Origin: Allomuricauda sp. F6463D
GTDB lineage: Bacteria > Bacteroidota > Bacteroidia > Flavobacteriales > Flavobacteriaceae
Reading direction: 5' to 3'
Assembly: GCF_023015965.1 (NCBI RefSeq)
Contig: NZ_JALKAN010000002.1
Span: forward strand, 620,001 to 684,000
DNA length: 64,000 bases
The notes under the pieces are model-generated. The model made no database searches, was not told the origin of the DNA, and was given only the letters and a program-made list of their open reading frames with translations. The position numbers and the translations under genes are program-made. Position 1 is the first letter of the stretch; each line of letters begins with the position of its first letter. Positions 17,246 through 27,468 of this stretch are shown piece after piece.

Positions 17246-18895
17246 TTACTTTGAATTGCTTTCTAAGGTCATTTTACCGTTTGAGATGTTGTTTGCCAAA
17301 ATTAAGGCATTATATGCATTGACCATTTTACCTGATTTTGAGATTTTATCGAAAGTCGTGGCTTTGGTCTCGTCCCCAGCTACAATAATAGATGTTTTTG
17401 TTCTGAGACCGGACTGCATGATGATGGTTTTTACTTGTGATGCGGTTAATTCTGGGTTAAAGGAACGAATTAATGCGGCGACACCGGCCACTGCAGGAGC
17501 GGCCATGGAAGTTCCTCCTTGAAACGTGTATTCATTATTGGGCATGGTTGAATATATTTCGGCTCCCGGAGCAAAAACATCTACACTTTGATTGCCATAA
17601 TTGGAGAAAGAGGCTACCATGTCAGAGCCATAACTGCTGGAAAGGGCACCTACAGTAATCATGTTATCAACAAACTCTGTGCCTCCAAATTGGTGGTCAT
17701 TCGGATAATTTTTGTTTTCTTCAAGCTCTAAATCCTCTCCATCGTTTCCAGCGGCATGCACGATCAGAACATCTTTACTAGCGGCATATTTTATCGCGTC
17801 GTACACCCATTCGGCCTTTGGTGAAAAAGATTTTCCAAAACTACAGTTGATAATGGTAGCTCCATTATCAACGGCATATCGAATACCCAAAGCAATATCC
17901 TTGTCGTACTCGTCACCATTTGGAACTGCTCTAATACTCATAATTTTTACATTATTGGCAACACCATTCACTCCAATACCATTGTTTCTTTTTGCAGCGA
18001 TTATTCCTGCAACGTGGGTTCCGTGGCTTTCAGAATCCACTTGGTTTTGTGGATTACCGTTACCATAAGGAACATCGGTAATATCGTAAGGGTCGTCACC
18101 CACCGCAGTACGTCCATCAAAGTCTTTGTTAAGGTTATAGTTTGCCTGTTCGGAAAAGTATTTGATTCCTTCTTCAAGTTCTTCCATGACCTCTGTAATA
18201 CTATCGCCATAAGTAAACATTTGCGTTAACACAGCAACACTTTGCTCCATTTGTTCGGTTTTTGGCTCAATGGAGAGTAAGTCATCTTTAGTATATGTTT
18301 CTTTTCCTAAGTCGTCCTTAACCAATTGATCAGCCCCTTTTACAACTTGATAGATTTGCTCATACTGTTGTTTATTCTGAACGGCTTCTGGGTATTCTTT
18401 GTCCAACAAAAGTCTGGCTTCTGCTCTTTCCGATGCGTTTCCAATGTTCAAGCGGAGCATTCTAACATATTCCAGTTGCTCATTATAAGAATCTCCTAAA
18501 AAATTATAACCATGCACATCGTCTACATATCCGTTACCATCATCATCTTTGCCGTTGTTTGGAATTTCATCAGTATTGGTCCAGAGAACACCCTTTAAAT
18601 CCTCGTGCTCTAAATCCATTCCTGAATCCAAAACAGCAACCACAACCGTATTACCTTTATTGTTTTTAATGATTTCGTTATAAGCCCTATTTACGCTCAT
18701 ACCCGGAATGGTGTCTGCCAGAAGGTCTAGGTGTCCCCAGTTTTTCTTTTCTGTATCTGTAAGCTCCGAGACTTTTAAGGGTACAGTGTCAATGTTCTCA
18801 ACAGGTGTTGAAACCAAAGAGGTGGACCCACAACCCATTAAAAATAAGGCAGCGGCGATTGATAGGAACGATAGTTTGTTAAATGTGCAGTTCAT
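17246..18895 (-). CDS. S8 family subtilisin-like serine protease, lipoprotein
   Basis: A subtilisin-family protease of about 549 residues. The start is placed at the second Met of the frame (MNCTFNKLS), because that gives a clean lipoprotein signal with lipobox FLMGC; an upstream ATG at 18946 is in frame but overlaps the MBL gene. The catalytic triad is visible as Asp in VAVLDSGMDLEHEDL, His in SHGTHVAGI and Ser in GGTSMAAPAVAG. An insert of about 130 residues separates the Asp and His motifs (QYEQIYQVVKGAD, LEEGIKYFSEQ), longer than in plain subtilisins. Likely anchored to the envelope and acting in protein turnover. Upstream is the MBL gene, downstream the M1 peptidase. Confidence 0.92.
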   Translation of the reverse strand: MNCTFNKLSFLSIAAALFLMGCGSTSLVSTPVENIDTVPLKVSELTDTEKKNWGHLDLLADTIPGMSVNRAYNEIIKNNKGNTVVVAVLDSGMDLEHEDLKGVLWTNTDEIPNNGKDDDGNGYVDDVHGYNFLGDSYNEQLEYVRMLRLNIGNASERAEARLLLDKEYPEAVQNKQQYEQIYQVVKGADQLVKDDLGKETYTKDDLLSIEPKTEQMEQSVAVLTQMFTYGDSITEVMEELEEGIKYFSEQANYNLNKDFDGRTAVGDDPYDITDVPYGNGNPQNQVDSESHGTHVAGIIAAKRNNGIGVNGVANNVKIMSIRAVPNGDEYDKDIALGIRYAVDNGATIINCSFGKSFSPKAEWVYDAIKYAASKDVLIVHAAGNDGEDLELEENKNYPNDHQFGGTEFVDNMITVGALSSSYGSDMVASFSNYGNQSVDVFAPGAEIYSTMPNNEYTFQGGTSMAAPAVAGVAALIRSFNPELTASQVKTIIMQSGLRTKTSIIVAGDETKATTFDKISKSGKMVNAYNALILANNISNGKMTLESNSK

Positions 18896-18920
18896 AAATT
18901 TTTTTGTAAAAAGTATAGGA

Positions 18921-19787
18921 TTATTGTGCTTTGAACAGTTCGTCATAGGTAAACAGTTGGTTTAAACGTGCTCCTTTCTCAGTTTGCTTCAAAGAACAGA
19001 TTTGGTTGTGGGCATCATGCTCAAACAATAAAAGCCAATCATTTTCTACGGCTTGGTTTAAGAAAGATGCTTTTTCTTTTAGGGTTAATAAAGGACGGGT
19101 ATCATATCCCATAACATATGGTAAGGGTATATGGCCTACCGTTGGAATTAGATCGGCCACAAAAACCAAACTTTTTCCCTTGTAGGATATATGCGGCAAC
19201 ATTTGTTTATCGGTATGGCCATCCACAAAATGGATACCAAAACCAAGTTCAGAATTTTCTATAAACGAACCGTTGTTACGGTCTATAAATTGTAATTGCC
19301 CACTTTCTTGCATGGGTGTAAGGTTTTCTTTTAAAAAGGAAGCTTTTTCTCGAGCATTTGGTCGTGTCGCCCATTCCCAATGATCTTTATTGGTCCAAAA
19401 ACGTGCATTTTTAAAAGCGGGCTCGTATCCGGTTCGGTCTTTGTTCCACTGTATGCTACCTCCACAATGATCAAAATGCAAATGGGTCAAGAATACATCG
19501 GTTACATCATCACGGTGAAAACCAATACTCTCTAAAGAAGCGTCCAAGGTATGGTCACCCCACAGGTAATAGTAACTAAAAAATTTTTCAGATTGTTTGT
19601 TCCCAAGACCATTATCAATTAAAATAAGTCTGTTGCCATCCTCGATCAATAGGCAGCGAGCGGCCAAATCAATCATATTGTTTGCGTCGGCAGGATTGGT
19701 TCTGTTCCAGATAGATTTTGGGACGACGCCGAACATGGCGCCGCCATCCAACTTAAAATTTCCTGTTTCTATGGGATAAATTGTCAT
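18921..19787 (-). CDS. MBL-fold metallo-hydrolase
   Basis: A 288-residue metallo-beta-lactamase-fold enzyme. The start is set at the ATG at 19787 (MTIYPIETGNFKLDGG); the longer frame up to 19940 has no family character. Metal-site motifs are HLHFDHCGG (HxHxDH), a later His in HFVDGHTDKQM, Asp in FVADLIP and a C-terminal His in LLFEHDAHN. The KLDGGAMFGVVPKSIWNR N-terminus is typical of a clade annotated as lactonase-like or generic hydrolase; the substrate is not known. First gene of the operon that continues with the S8 protease 25 bp downstream. Confidence 0.9.
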   Translation of the reverse strand: MTIYPIETGNFKLDGGAMFGVVPKSIWNRTNPADANNMIDLAARCLLIEDGNRLILIDNGLGNKQSEKFFSYYYLWGDHTLDASLESIGFHRDDVTDVFLTHLHFDHCGGSIQWNKDRTGYEPAFKNARFWTNKDHWEWATRPNAREKASFLKENLTPMQESGQLQFIDRNNGSFIENSELGFGIHFVDGHTDKQMLPHISYKGKSLVFVADLIPTVGHIPLPYVMGYDTRPLLTLKEKASFLNQAVENDWLLLFEHDAHNQICSLKQTEKGARLNQLFTYDELFKAQ

Positions 19788-20005
19788 TTGGAAAATAAAA
19801 TGACCTGCAAAATAACAAAAGCGCTGTCCAAATGGCGAAAAAACAAGGATATATTGGCCGTATTTTAACAAAAAAAAGGACTGTGTTTTTAAGAATGCTG
19901 TTTTTTGACAAAATAAACATGACGGATAAGCAAAAATCAATATGTGTTCCTGCGGATAAATGATTTTCTAAAAGAAAAACTGTAAATTTCCGCAAAACTA
20001 AGACT

Positions 20006-21856
20006 ATGGTCGAACTTGCGGGAATTATAATTCTTGGCATTATTGCACAATGGGTGGCTTGGCGATTTAAATTACCTGCGATCTTACCTCTTATTTTGAT
20101 AGGGTTGTTGGTGGGTCCTATAGCCACGCTCTACACAGTAGATGGATCAAAATTAATAGAACCCATCTGGAATGGTCAAAAAGGGCTGTTCCCTGGAGAT
20201 GGACTTTATTATTTTGTGTCTCTTGCAATAAGTGTGATACTTTTTGAAGGTGGTTTAACCTTAAAAAGAGCTGAGATTTCCAATGTTGGCCCGGTTATAA
20301 GTAAATTGATAACCGTTGGCACAGTGGTTACCTTTTTTGGCGCAGGAATTGCTGCACATTATATTTTTGGCCTTTCATGGCAAATTTCCTTTTTGTTTTC
20401 AGGGTTGATCATAGTTACTGGCCCTACTGTAATCACACCAATTTTAAGAAATATTCCACTTAAAAAGGATGTGTCTGCTGTATTAAAGTGGGAAGGAATA
20501 TTAATTGACCCCATCGGCGCTCTTGTTGCCGTATTGGTGTTTGAATTTATTAGTGTTGGGGAAGGGCAGGCATTTACCCAAACAGCATTGATTGAATTTG
20601 GTAAAATTATTTTGTTCGGTACAACCTTCGGGTTTACGTTTGCCCATGCGCTAGCATTTGCAATAAAAAAGGATTTTATTCCCCACTATTTGTTGAACGT
20701 GGTTTCCTTGTCCACAGTGCTTTTGGTTTATGTAGAATCAGATCTGTTTGCCCATGAATCAGGATTGTTGGCCGTGGTAGTTATGGGAATGGTTCTTGGC
20801 AACATGAACCTCCCGAACATAAAGGAATTGCTTTATTTTAAGGAATCTCTTAGTGTATTATTGATTTCCATTCTTTTTATTCTGTTGGCCGCCAATATAA
20901 ATATTAGTGATTTGGAACTGATATACACATGGAATACGGTGGCCCTTTTTGCAATAATTGTTTTTATAATAAGGCCCTTGGGGGTGTTTTTAAGTTCTCA
21001 AGGCTCAAATTTAAAATTAAACGAGAAAATATTTATAGGGTGGGTAGGACCGCGCGGTATCGTGGCTGCAGGTATTGCATCACTTTTTGGCTCTAAATTG
21101 ATGTCAAGGGGAGAACCTGGAGCAGAATACATTACCCCATTGGTTTTTATGATAGTGCTGGGTACCGTTTTATTGAACGCTACCACGGCACGTTTATTTG
21201 CAAAACTTGTTGGTGTTTTCTTGAAAAATTCTGAAGGCATTTTGATTATCGGCGCTTCTAAACTATCCAGGCTTATCGGAAACTATCTAAGGAAAAATAA
21301 CCGGCACGTTGTGTTGATAGACAACAATCAAACCAATGTTGAAAAAGCTAAAAAACTAGGCCTTGAAGCTATTACCGCCAATATCTTCTCCGATAGTTTG
21401 GTTGATAATATTGAGCTTAACGATATGGGATATTTAATGGCATTGACGGGGAATTCGGAGATCAACAGGTTTGCGATAAATAAATTCCGAAAGCAATTTG
21501 GTGAAAACGGTGCATTTAGACTAGTAAACACCGATGAGGTAAATGACCCAAAAAACAACCCAAAAGAAGGACTTTTCTCCCACACAGATGATTTTATCCA
21601 ATTGATGGACACGGTTCGCAAACACCCAACCATTCATGAGATAGACCTTAAAAACAAAGAACATTACGACAGTTTAATAGACATTACCAAAAAACAGAGA
21701 GAGATTGTTCCGTTGTTCACCAAATCTCCTGACGGCAACATTGAAATTATTCCTGCCAATAGCAAGGACTTTACGCCAAAGGGTGAAGGCAATAAATTGG
21801 TTTACTTGGGCAAATTATTGGAATTGGAGGCGGAACCTAATGCTGAGGAAGAATGA
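20006..21856 (+). CDS. CPA1-type cation:proton antiporter with C-terminal RCK (TrkA-N) domain
   Basis: A 616-residue inner membrane antiporter (NhaP/CvrA-like). About twelve hydrophobic segments cover residues 1-400 (Na_H_exchanger domain; GFTFAHALAF, IGWVGPRGIVAAG). A Rossmann-type TrkA-N domain follows (about 410-530; GILIIGASKLSRLIGNYL, HVVLIDNNQ), which in relatives binds a nucleotide and gates transport, then a short regulatory tail. It exchanges Na+ or K+ for H+ in pH and ion balance; ion choice is inference. It is divergent from the MBL gene. A near-consensus -7 element TAAATTTC lies at 19983-19990. Confidence 0.92.
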   Translation: MVELAGIIILGIIAQWVAWRFKLPAILPLILIGLLVGPIATLYTVDGSKLIEPIWNGQKGLFPGDGLYYFVSLAISVILFEGGLTLKRAEISNVGPVISKLITVGTVVTFFGAGIAAHYIFGLSWQISFLFSGLIIVTGPTVITPILRNIPLKKDVSAVLKWEGILIDPIGALVAVLVFEFISVGEGQAFTQTALIEFGKIILFGTTFGFTFAHALAFAIKKDFIPHYLLNVVSLSTVLLVYVESDLFAHESGLLAVVVMGMVLGNMNLPNIKELLYFKESLSVLLISILFILLAANINISDLELIYTWNTVALFAIIVFIIRPLGVFLSSQGSNLKLNEKIFIGWVGPRGIVAAGIASLFGSKLMSRGEPGAEYITPLVFMIVLGTVLLNATTARLFAKLVGVFLKNSEGILIIGASKLSRLIGNYLRKNNRHVVLIDNNQTNVEKAKKLGLEAITANIFSDSLVDNIELNDMGYLMALTGNSEINRFAINKFRKQFGENGAFRLVNTDEVNDPKNNPKEGLFSHTDDFIQLMDTVRKHPTIHEIDLKNKEHYDSLIDITKKQREIVPLFTKSPDGNIEIIPANSKDFTPKGEGNKLVYLGKLLELEAEPNAEEE

Positions 21857-22054
21857 TAACAATTTAAATAGGGGCAGCTATTAATTGAATTGAAAAAAAA
21901 GGTTAATCATAAGACGCTTGTGAGTTGCCATCCAAAAATTGCCAATCCGGAACCCCAATGGTAAAACAGTTTAAGCGAGGGATTGCGGCTATGGTATGCG
22001 GTTGGTGAGCGTCAGAAAGCCCATCAACAATAAGCAAGAGAACAATTATTTCTT

Positions 22055-23851
22055 TTAATCATTCAATTTAAGCACGGCCATAAAAGCTTGCTGTGGTATT
22101 TCCACATTGCCTACTTGGCGCATACGCTTTTTACCTTTTTTCTGCTTTTCCAATAATTTACGTTTACGGGAAATATCACCACCATAACATTTGGCGGTAA
22201 CATCTTTTCGCAAAGCCTTTATAGTTTCTCTTGAAATAATTTTGGAACCTATAGCAGCTTGTATCGGAATATCGAACTGTTGTCTAGGAATCAATTCTTT
22301 TAATTTCTCACACATTTTTTTACCAATGTGGTACGCATTATCAAAATGAACTAGCGCAGAAAGAGCATCAACTGGTTGAGCGTTCAACAAAATATCCACA
22401 CGAACCAGTTTTGATGTTTGCATTCCAATAGGAGAATAATCAAAAGATGCGTACCCTTTGGAAACAGTTTTTAAACGATCGTAAAAATCAAAAACGATTT
22501 CTGCCAAAGGCATATCAAAAATGAGTTCAACGCGTTCGGTGGTCAAGTATGTTTGATTAACAATCTGCCCACGCTTTTCTATACAGAGTGACATTACATT
22601 GCCAACAAAATCAGATTTTGTAATGATGGTCGCTTTAATATAAGGTTCTTCCACCCTGTCAATTGTGGAGGGGTCGGGCAAATCCGTGGGATTGTTTACA
22701 ATAATGGGCTCCAAATCTCCCTTGGTGGTGTATGCGTGGTAGCTTACGTTGGGCACCGTGGTGATTACCGTCATATCGAACTCGCGCTCCAAACGTTCTT
22801 GGATAATCTCCATATGCAACATTCCCAAAAACCCACATCTAAAACCAAAGCCCAGAGCAGCGCTACTTTCGGGAGTAAAAACCAAAGAAGCATCGTTCAA
22901 TTGCAACTTTTCCATGGAAGAGCGTAGGTCTTCAAAATCTTCTGTATCTACGGGATAAATTCCAGCAAACACCATGGGTTTTACATCCTCAAAACCAGCA
23001 ATTGGGTTTTGGGTCGGGTTTGCGGAATCGGTAATAGTATCACCTACTTTTACTTCACGAGCATCTTTTATACCCGTGATCAAATAACCCACATCTCCTG
23101 TAGAAATTTTGTTTTTTGGGACTTGGGTAAGTTTTAAAGTTCCAATTTCATCGGCATTATAAGATTTTCCAGTAGCCACAAACTTTATCTTCTGCCCTTT
23201 TGTAATTTCTCCGTTTACGACCCTAAAATAGGTTTCTACCCCTCTAAATGGATTATACACGGAATCAAAGACAAGAGCTTGCAATGGCTCATCCATATTT
23301 CCTTTTGGTGCAGGTACGCGGTCAATAATAGCTGTTAGAATCTCTTGTATCCCCAACCCAGTTTTTGCACTGGCGGGTATAACTTCCTCAGGAGCACAAC
23401 CCAACAAGTCCACAATATCGTCCGTCACTTCTTCAGGATTAGCGCTCGGAAGGTCTACTTTGTTGAGCACAGGAATAATTTCCAAATCGTTCTCTAGAGC
23501 AAGGTATAGGTTTGAAATGGTCTGCGCCTGAATACTCTGGGCAGCATCCACAACCAAAAGCGCACCTTCGCAAGCCGCTATAGATCTGGACACTTCGTAT
23601 GAAAAATCAACGTGTCCGGGAGTATCGATAAGGTTGAGCACAAATTTTTCTCCGTTGTGAACATAGTCCATTTGAATGGCATGACTTTTAATGGTAATTC
23701 CACGTTCACGTTCTAGGTCCATATTGTCCAACAACTGGTCTTGTTTCTCGCGTTCGGTAACCGAGCCGGTAAAATCCAATAAGCGATCTGCCAAAGTACT
23801 TTTACCATGGTCTATATGTGCAATGATGCAAAAATTTCTGATCTTCTCCAT
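22055..23851 (-). CDS. lepA: Elongation factor 4 (LepA)
   Basis: A 598-residue translational GTPase. The start is fixed at ATG 23851 ([19 protein letters not shown]), since the 28 residues before it in the open frame are not conserved-looking. G motifs are [14 protein letters not shown] and NKVD; the LepA-specific C-terminal domain has [24 protein letters not shown] and the end [15 protein letters not shown]. LepA binds ribosomes and helps initiation and assembly under stress. It stands alone, with about 200 bp of featureless spacer on its 3' side. Confidence 0.96.
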   Translation of the reverse strand: MEKIRNFCIIAHIDHGKSTLADRLLDFTGSVTEREKQDQLLDNMDLERERGITIKSHAIQMDYVHNGEKFVLNLIDTPGHVDFSYEVSRSIAACEGALLVVDAAQSIQAQTISNLYLALENDLEIIPVLNKVDLPSANPEEVTDDIVDLLGCAPEEVIPASAKTGLGIQEILTAIIDRVPAPKGNMDEPLQALVFDSVYNPFRGVETYFRVVNGEITKGQKIKFVATGKSYNADEIGTLKLTQVPKNKISTGDVGYLITGIKDAREVKVGDTITDSANPTQNPIAGFEDVKPMVFAGIYPVDTEDFEDLRSSMEKLQLNDASLVFTPESSAALGFGFRCGFLGMLHMEIIQERLEREFDMTVITTVPNVSYHAYTTKGDLEPIIVNNPTDLPDPSTIDRVEEPYIKATIITKSDFVGNVMSLCIEKRGQIVNQTYLTTERVELIFDMPLAEIVFDFYDRLKTVSKGYASFDYSPIGMQTSKLVRVDILLNAQPVDALSALVHFDNAYHIGKKMCEKLKELIPRQQFDIPIQAAIGSKIISRETIKALRKDVTAKCYGGDISRKRKLLEKQKKGKKRMRQVGNVEIPQQAFMAVLKLND

Positions 23852-23974
23852 ATCAACTGTAACATACCCTAAAAAAGGGATATAACCAACTGCAAATATA
23901 ATTGTTTTAAATGCCCTTAAATGGTTTTTTCTCAATAAGAAAATTACGGGCTATTTCGCTCAAAAATAATTTCT

Positions 23975-23982
23975 TAGATTTG
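23975..23982 (+). promoter_or_regulatory. Candidate -7 promoter element for the outer membrane beta-barrel gene
   Basis: TAGATTTG, an exact TAnnTTTG match, 20 bases before the ATG at 24003. Confidence 0.5.
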
Positions 23983-24002
23983 ATGTTCAACCCAAACCTC
24001 GA

Positions 24003-26423
24003 ATGAAGAACCTCACCACTACAGTTTTATTGGTGTTATTAATGGTATGCGCCGCTTATGGCCAAACCTTTAAAATTACGGGAAGGGTCGTGGACGAACA
24101 AAACCAGATTATTCCGTACGCAAATATTTTGCTTCTACAAGCAAACGATTCCACCTTTGTTCAAGGGGCATCTGCCAATGATGAAGGTTTTTTTGAACTA
24201 TTAGAGGTGGTTCCGACACTTTATTTATTACAAGCAAGCTATGTGGGTAGGGGTTCGGAGCCTAGAGCCTTGGACATTGCAGAGGACGTATCGCTTGGCG
24301 CCTTGGTTATTCCATTGGAGAACAACGAGCTGGACGAAGTCGTAGTGACAGCCCAGCGTCCTAAGCTTCAAAGATTGCCGGACAGACTGGTCTTTTCGGT
24401 GGAAAATACGGTGGTTTCCCAAGGAACATCCTGGGATATTCTTAAAAGCACGCCAGGGGTTATAGTAAATCAAGATAATTTAATGATTCGTGGTCAAAAC
24501 GCAACAGTTTATTTGAACGATAGGAAGGTGCAGCTCTCCGGGCAAGAAGTTCAGGACTTGTTACAGGGACTTTCCGGGACCAACATAAAGTCGGTGGAAG
24601 TAATCGCCAACCCTCCCGCAAGTTATGATGCTGAAGGTGGTCCAATTTTGAACATTGTTACAAGCAAAAACATTGTTCCAGGATACAAAGGTAGCGTCAA
24701 TGGAACATTTACTCAAGCCGTTTTCCCAAAATTTAGCATAGGAACCAGTCATTATTACAAAACGGAAAAGCTTAATCTGTTCGCTAATTACACCATCAAC
24801 CCTAAAAAGGAATTAATAAAAACAGTCAAAGGCATAAATTTTATAGACGATGGCAACGAGCTTTTTTCTATTTGGGATACCGATTACAACCAGACGGATA
24901 AATCACAATCCCAAAACGCTAGTTTTATTTTGGATTATGATTTTAACGACCGAAATAGCATAAATATCACATCCAACCTTCTTTTTAGCTTGAACCAAGA
25001 ACAGGAAACGCTGCTAAACAATGAAATTAGGAATGCCCAAGCACAGTTGGACTCCACATTTACTACACAGAACAACGCCAATATGGACAATAATAATTTG
25101 GCGTTTGACCTTACCTACGTTCATAAACTAAAAAAGCCTGGTGCACAATTGAGGGCAAATGGTCACTACACTCACTATAAAGGGGAATCCCTCCAACGAC
25201 TTACCTCTAATTATTTTGATGCTGGTGGCACTTTTTTGAGAGACTTTGGATTTGATTCGGACACCGACCAAACGATAGAAATCTTAACGGGACAGTTGGA
25301 TTATTCCACCCCACTGGGCAATGCCTCTATTGAAACAGGAGCTAAAATATCTTCAATTACTTCGAAAAACAATATAAACTTTTTCAATTTTGACGGGTCC
25401 AGCAATACGGTGGATGCTTCCCAATCCGATTTGTATACTTATGATGAAAATGTATATGCGGCCTATGTTAGTTTTGTGAAGAATTGGGAAAAATGGTCTA
25501 TGAAATTAGGGGTTCGGGGAGAACTTACGGAAGCTAAAGGAGAATCATTGACTTTGAGCGAGACCAATACCCAAGACTTTTTTGAGCCATTCCCATCAGT
25601 GTATGTGGTTTACTCACCATCGGACAAGCACAGTTTTTCTTTTGATTATGGAAGAAACATCAACCGGCCCAAATATAACGACTTAAATCCGTTCCGTTTT
25701 TTTTACAATGAAAACGATTATAAGGAGGGGAATCCCGGCTTACGCCCCAGTTTTAGCAACAATTTCAACCTAAACTACTCCCTTAACAGCGAATATTTCT
25801 TGGATGTTTATTACCGGGACAATGGAAGCAACATTGCTTATTTGGTTTTCCAAGACAACAGCGATCAAACATTGGTGGAACTAAAACAGAATGTGTTGGA
25901 AAGTAAATCATATGGTTTGGATTTTACTTTGAGCAAAACCATTTTGTCTTCTTGGTTTATGTACGCGTATACCTCTTTGTTTCACGAAGAGGAAACATTT
26001 TTAGCCGAGGAGAGTGGAGGTGTACCATTTACTAACGAGGTAAATGGGGTTTATGCCTACTTGGGAAATTACGTAACATTGTCCAAGGACGGGACCTTTA
26101 CTGGAGAGATTACCGGAACATACATTTCTCAGTTTTTATTTGGGTCCTACGTGTCCGACAATCAATTTAATTTAACGATTGGTTTACGGAAGACGTTGTT
26201 CAACAATCAAATAACGCTGTCGCTTGCTGCTGAGGATATTTTAGAACAATATGTGCCCACCTATCGTTCACAGTACCTTAATCAGGATAACTTTTACCGT
26301 AGACGCCCAGAAACACAGTTTATCCGTTTTGGCTTTACCTATAATTTTGGAAACTTCCGTTTGGAAGATAACCAAAGAGGAATCGACAAAACTGAGCGCC
26401 AGAGACTGCAGTCAAAAGATTAG
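24003..26423 (+). CDS. Outer membrane beta-barrel protein with carboxypeptidase-like N-domain (TonB receptor-like)
   Basis: An 806-residue outer membrane protein. It has a signal peptide (about 1-20, ending AAYGQ), a carboxypeptidase-regulatory-like beta sandwich (about 22-105; FKITGRVVDEQNQIIPYANILL), a plug-like domain (about 115-225; LKSTPGVIVNQDNLMIRGQ, VIANPPASYDAEGGPILNIVTSK), and a C-terminal barrel of alternating strands ending RFGFTYNFGNFRLEDNQRG. This is the OMP_b-brl_3 family layout, distinct from SusC (no SusD neighbour). Such proteins probably take up or sense a ligand across the outer membrane; the ligand is unknown. Single gene, followed by the dusB promoter. Confidence 0.9.
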   Translation: MKNLTTTVLLVLLMVCAAYGQTFKITGRVVDEQNQIIPYANILLLQANDSTFVQGASANDEGFFELLEVVPTLYLLQASYVGRGSEPRALDIAEDVSLGALVIPLENNELDEVVVTAQRPKLQRLPDRLVFSVENTVVSQGTSWDILKSTPGVIVNQDNLMIRGQNATVYLNDRKVQLSGQEVQDLLQGLSGTNIKSVEVIANPPASYDAEGGPILNIVTSKNIVPGYKGSVNGTFTQAVFPKFSIGTSHYYKTEKLNLFANYTINPKKELIKTVKGINFIDDGNELFSIWDTDYNQTDKSQSQNASFILDYDFNDRNSINITSNLLFSLNQEQETLLNNEIRNAQAQLDSTFTTQNNANMDNNNLAFDLTYVHKLKKPGAQLRANGHYTHYKGESLQRLTSNYFDAGGTFLRDFGFDSDTDQTIEILTGQLDYSTPLGNASIETGAKISSITSKNNINFFNFDGSSNTVDASQSDLYTYDENVYAAYVSFVKNWEKWSMKLGVRGELTEAKGESLTLSETNTQDFFEPFPSVYVVYSPSDKHSFSFDYGRNINRPKYNDLNPFRFFYNENDYKEGNPGLRPSFSNNFNLNYSLNSEYFLDVYYRDNGSNIAYLVFQDNSDQTLVELKQNVLESKSYGLDFTLSKTILSSWFMYAYTSLFHEEETFLAEESGGVPFTNEVNGVYAYLGNYVTLSKDGTFTGEITGTYISQFLFGSYVSDNQFNLTIGLRKTLFNNQITLSLAAEDILEQYVPTYRSQYLNQDNFYRRRPETQFIRFGFTYNFGNFRLEDNQRGIDKTERQRLQSKD

Positions 26424-26425
26424 CT

Positions 26426-26454
26426 TTTGTGTTCTCAGCTATTTTGTACTTTTG
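26426..26454 (+). promoter_or_regulatory. Promoter of dusB with both -33 and -7 elements
   Basis: TTTG (26426-26429), a 17-base spacer and TACTTTTG (26447-26454). This is the best two-part Bacteroidota promoter in the window; the start codon lies 21 bases downstream of the -7 element. Confidence 0.6.
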
Positions 26455-26475
26455 CAGTCCAAAAAAACGTAGGAT

Positions 26476-27468
26476 TTGCCAAATATCGGTAACATAGAAC
26501 TCCCTGATTTTCCGCTTCTTCTAGCGCCAATGGAAGATGTGAGCGACCCTCCTTTTCGCAAACTGTGCAAGGAACAGGGTGCAGATGTGGTGTATACCGA
26601 ATTTATTTCTTCTGAAGGGTTGATCAGGGATGCTGCCAAAAGTGTCATCAAATTGGACATTTATGAAAAAGAACGCCCTGTTGGTATCCAAATTTTTGGC
26701 GCTGAATTGGATTCCATGTTACAGGCAGTGGATATTGTAGAAAAGTCCAACCCAGATATTATCGACATCAACTTCGGCTGTCCCGTAAAAAAAGTGGTAT
26801 GCAAGAATGCTGGAGCGGGTATTTTGAGAGACATTCCGCTAATGGTTAAACTTACAGAAGCGATTGTAAAACGCACTAACCTTCCTGTTACAGTAAAGAC
26901 CCGCTTAGGGTGGGATACTAATTCCATCAAAATAATTGAGGTGGCAGAACGATTGCAGGATGTTGGTATAGAAGCCATTTCCATTCATGGACGCACTCGT
27001 GTGCAGATGTACAAGGGAGAGGCCGATTGGAAACCAATTGCCGAAGTAAAAAACAATCAGCGAATGCACATTCCCGTATTTGGTAACGGTGATGTGGACA
27101 CGCCCGAAGCTGCGGTTAAAATGCGGGATGAATACGGTTTGGATGGTGCAATGATCGGTAGGGCCAGCATTGGATACCCTTGGTTTTTTAAAGAAGTGAA
27201 GCACTATTTTAAAACGGGTGAACATGCGGCGCCACCTTCCATGCAGGAACGAGTTGAAGCCGCTCGCCGACATTTACAGATGGCCATTGATTGGAAGGGT
27301 GAGAAGTTGGGCGTATTTGAAACCCGAAGACATTACACCAATTATTTTAAGGGCATTCCCCACTTCAAAGAATACCGAATGAAGATGGTGACCAGTGATG
27401 AGGTTGCTGATGTTTTTGCTGCTTTTGATGAGGTAGAAGAGAAGTTTGGGGATTACCAGTTTGCTTAA
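26476..27468 (+). CDS. dusB: tRNA-dihydrouridine synthase B
   Basis: A 330-residue FMN enzyme reducing uridines in the tRNA D loop. The start is a TTG at 26476 (MPNIGNIELPDFPLLLAPMEDVS); no ATG precedes the conserved N-terminal strand. Motifs are LLLAPMEDVSDPPFR, DINFGCPVKKVVCKNAGAG with the active-site Cys109, SIHGRTRVQMYKG for FMN and substrate binding, and the phosphate-binding VFGNGDVDTPEAA. The gene is convergent with the LolE-like permease gene, the two overlapping by 4 bp. Confidence 0.95.
   Translation: MPNIGNIELPDFPLLLAPMEDVSDPPFRKLCKEQGADVVYTEFISSEGLIRDAAKSVIKLDIYEKERPVGIQIFGAELDSMLQAVDIVEKSNPDIIDINFGCPVKKVVCKNAGAGILRDIPLMVKLTEAIVKRTNLPVTVKTRLGWDTNSIKIIEVAERLQDVGIEAISIHGRTRVQMYKGEADWKPIAEVKNNQRMHIPVFGNGDVDTPEAAVKMRDEYGLDGAMIGRASIGYPWFFKEVKHYFKTGEHAAPPSMQERVEAARRHLQMAIDWKGEKLGVFETRRHYTNYFKGIPHFKEYRMKMVTSDEVADVFAAFDEVEEKFGDYQFA

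Noticed and set aside
21857..22054. Gene or RNA between the antiporter gene and lepA
   Set aside because: No good ORF, hairpin or promoter motif was seen in this roughly 200-bp convergent spacer.
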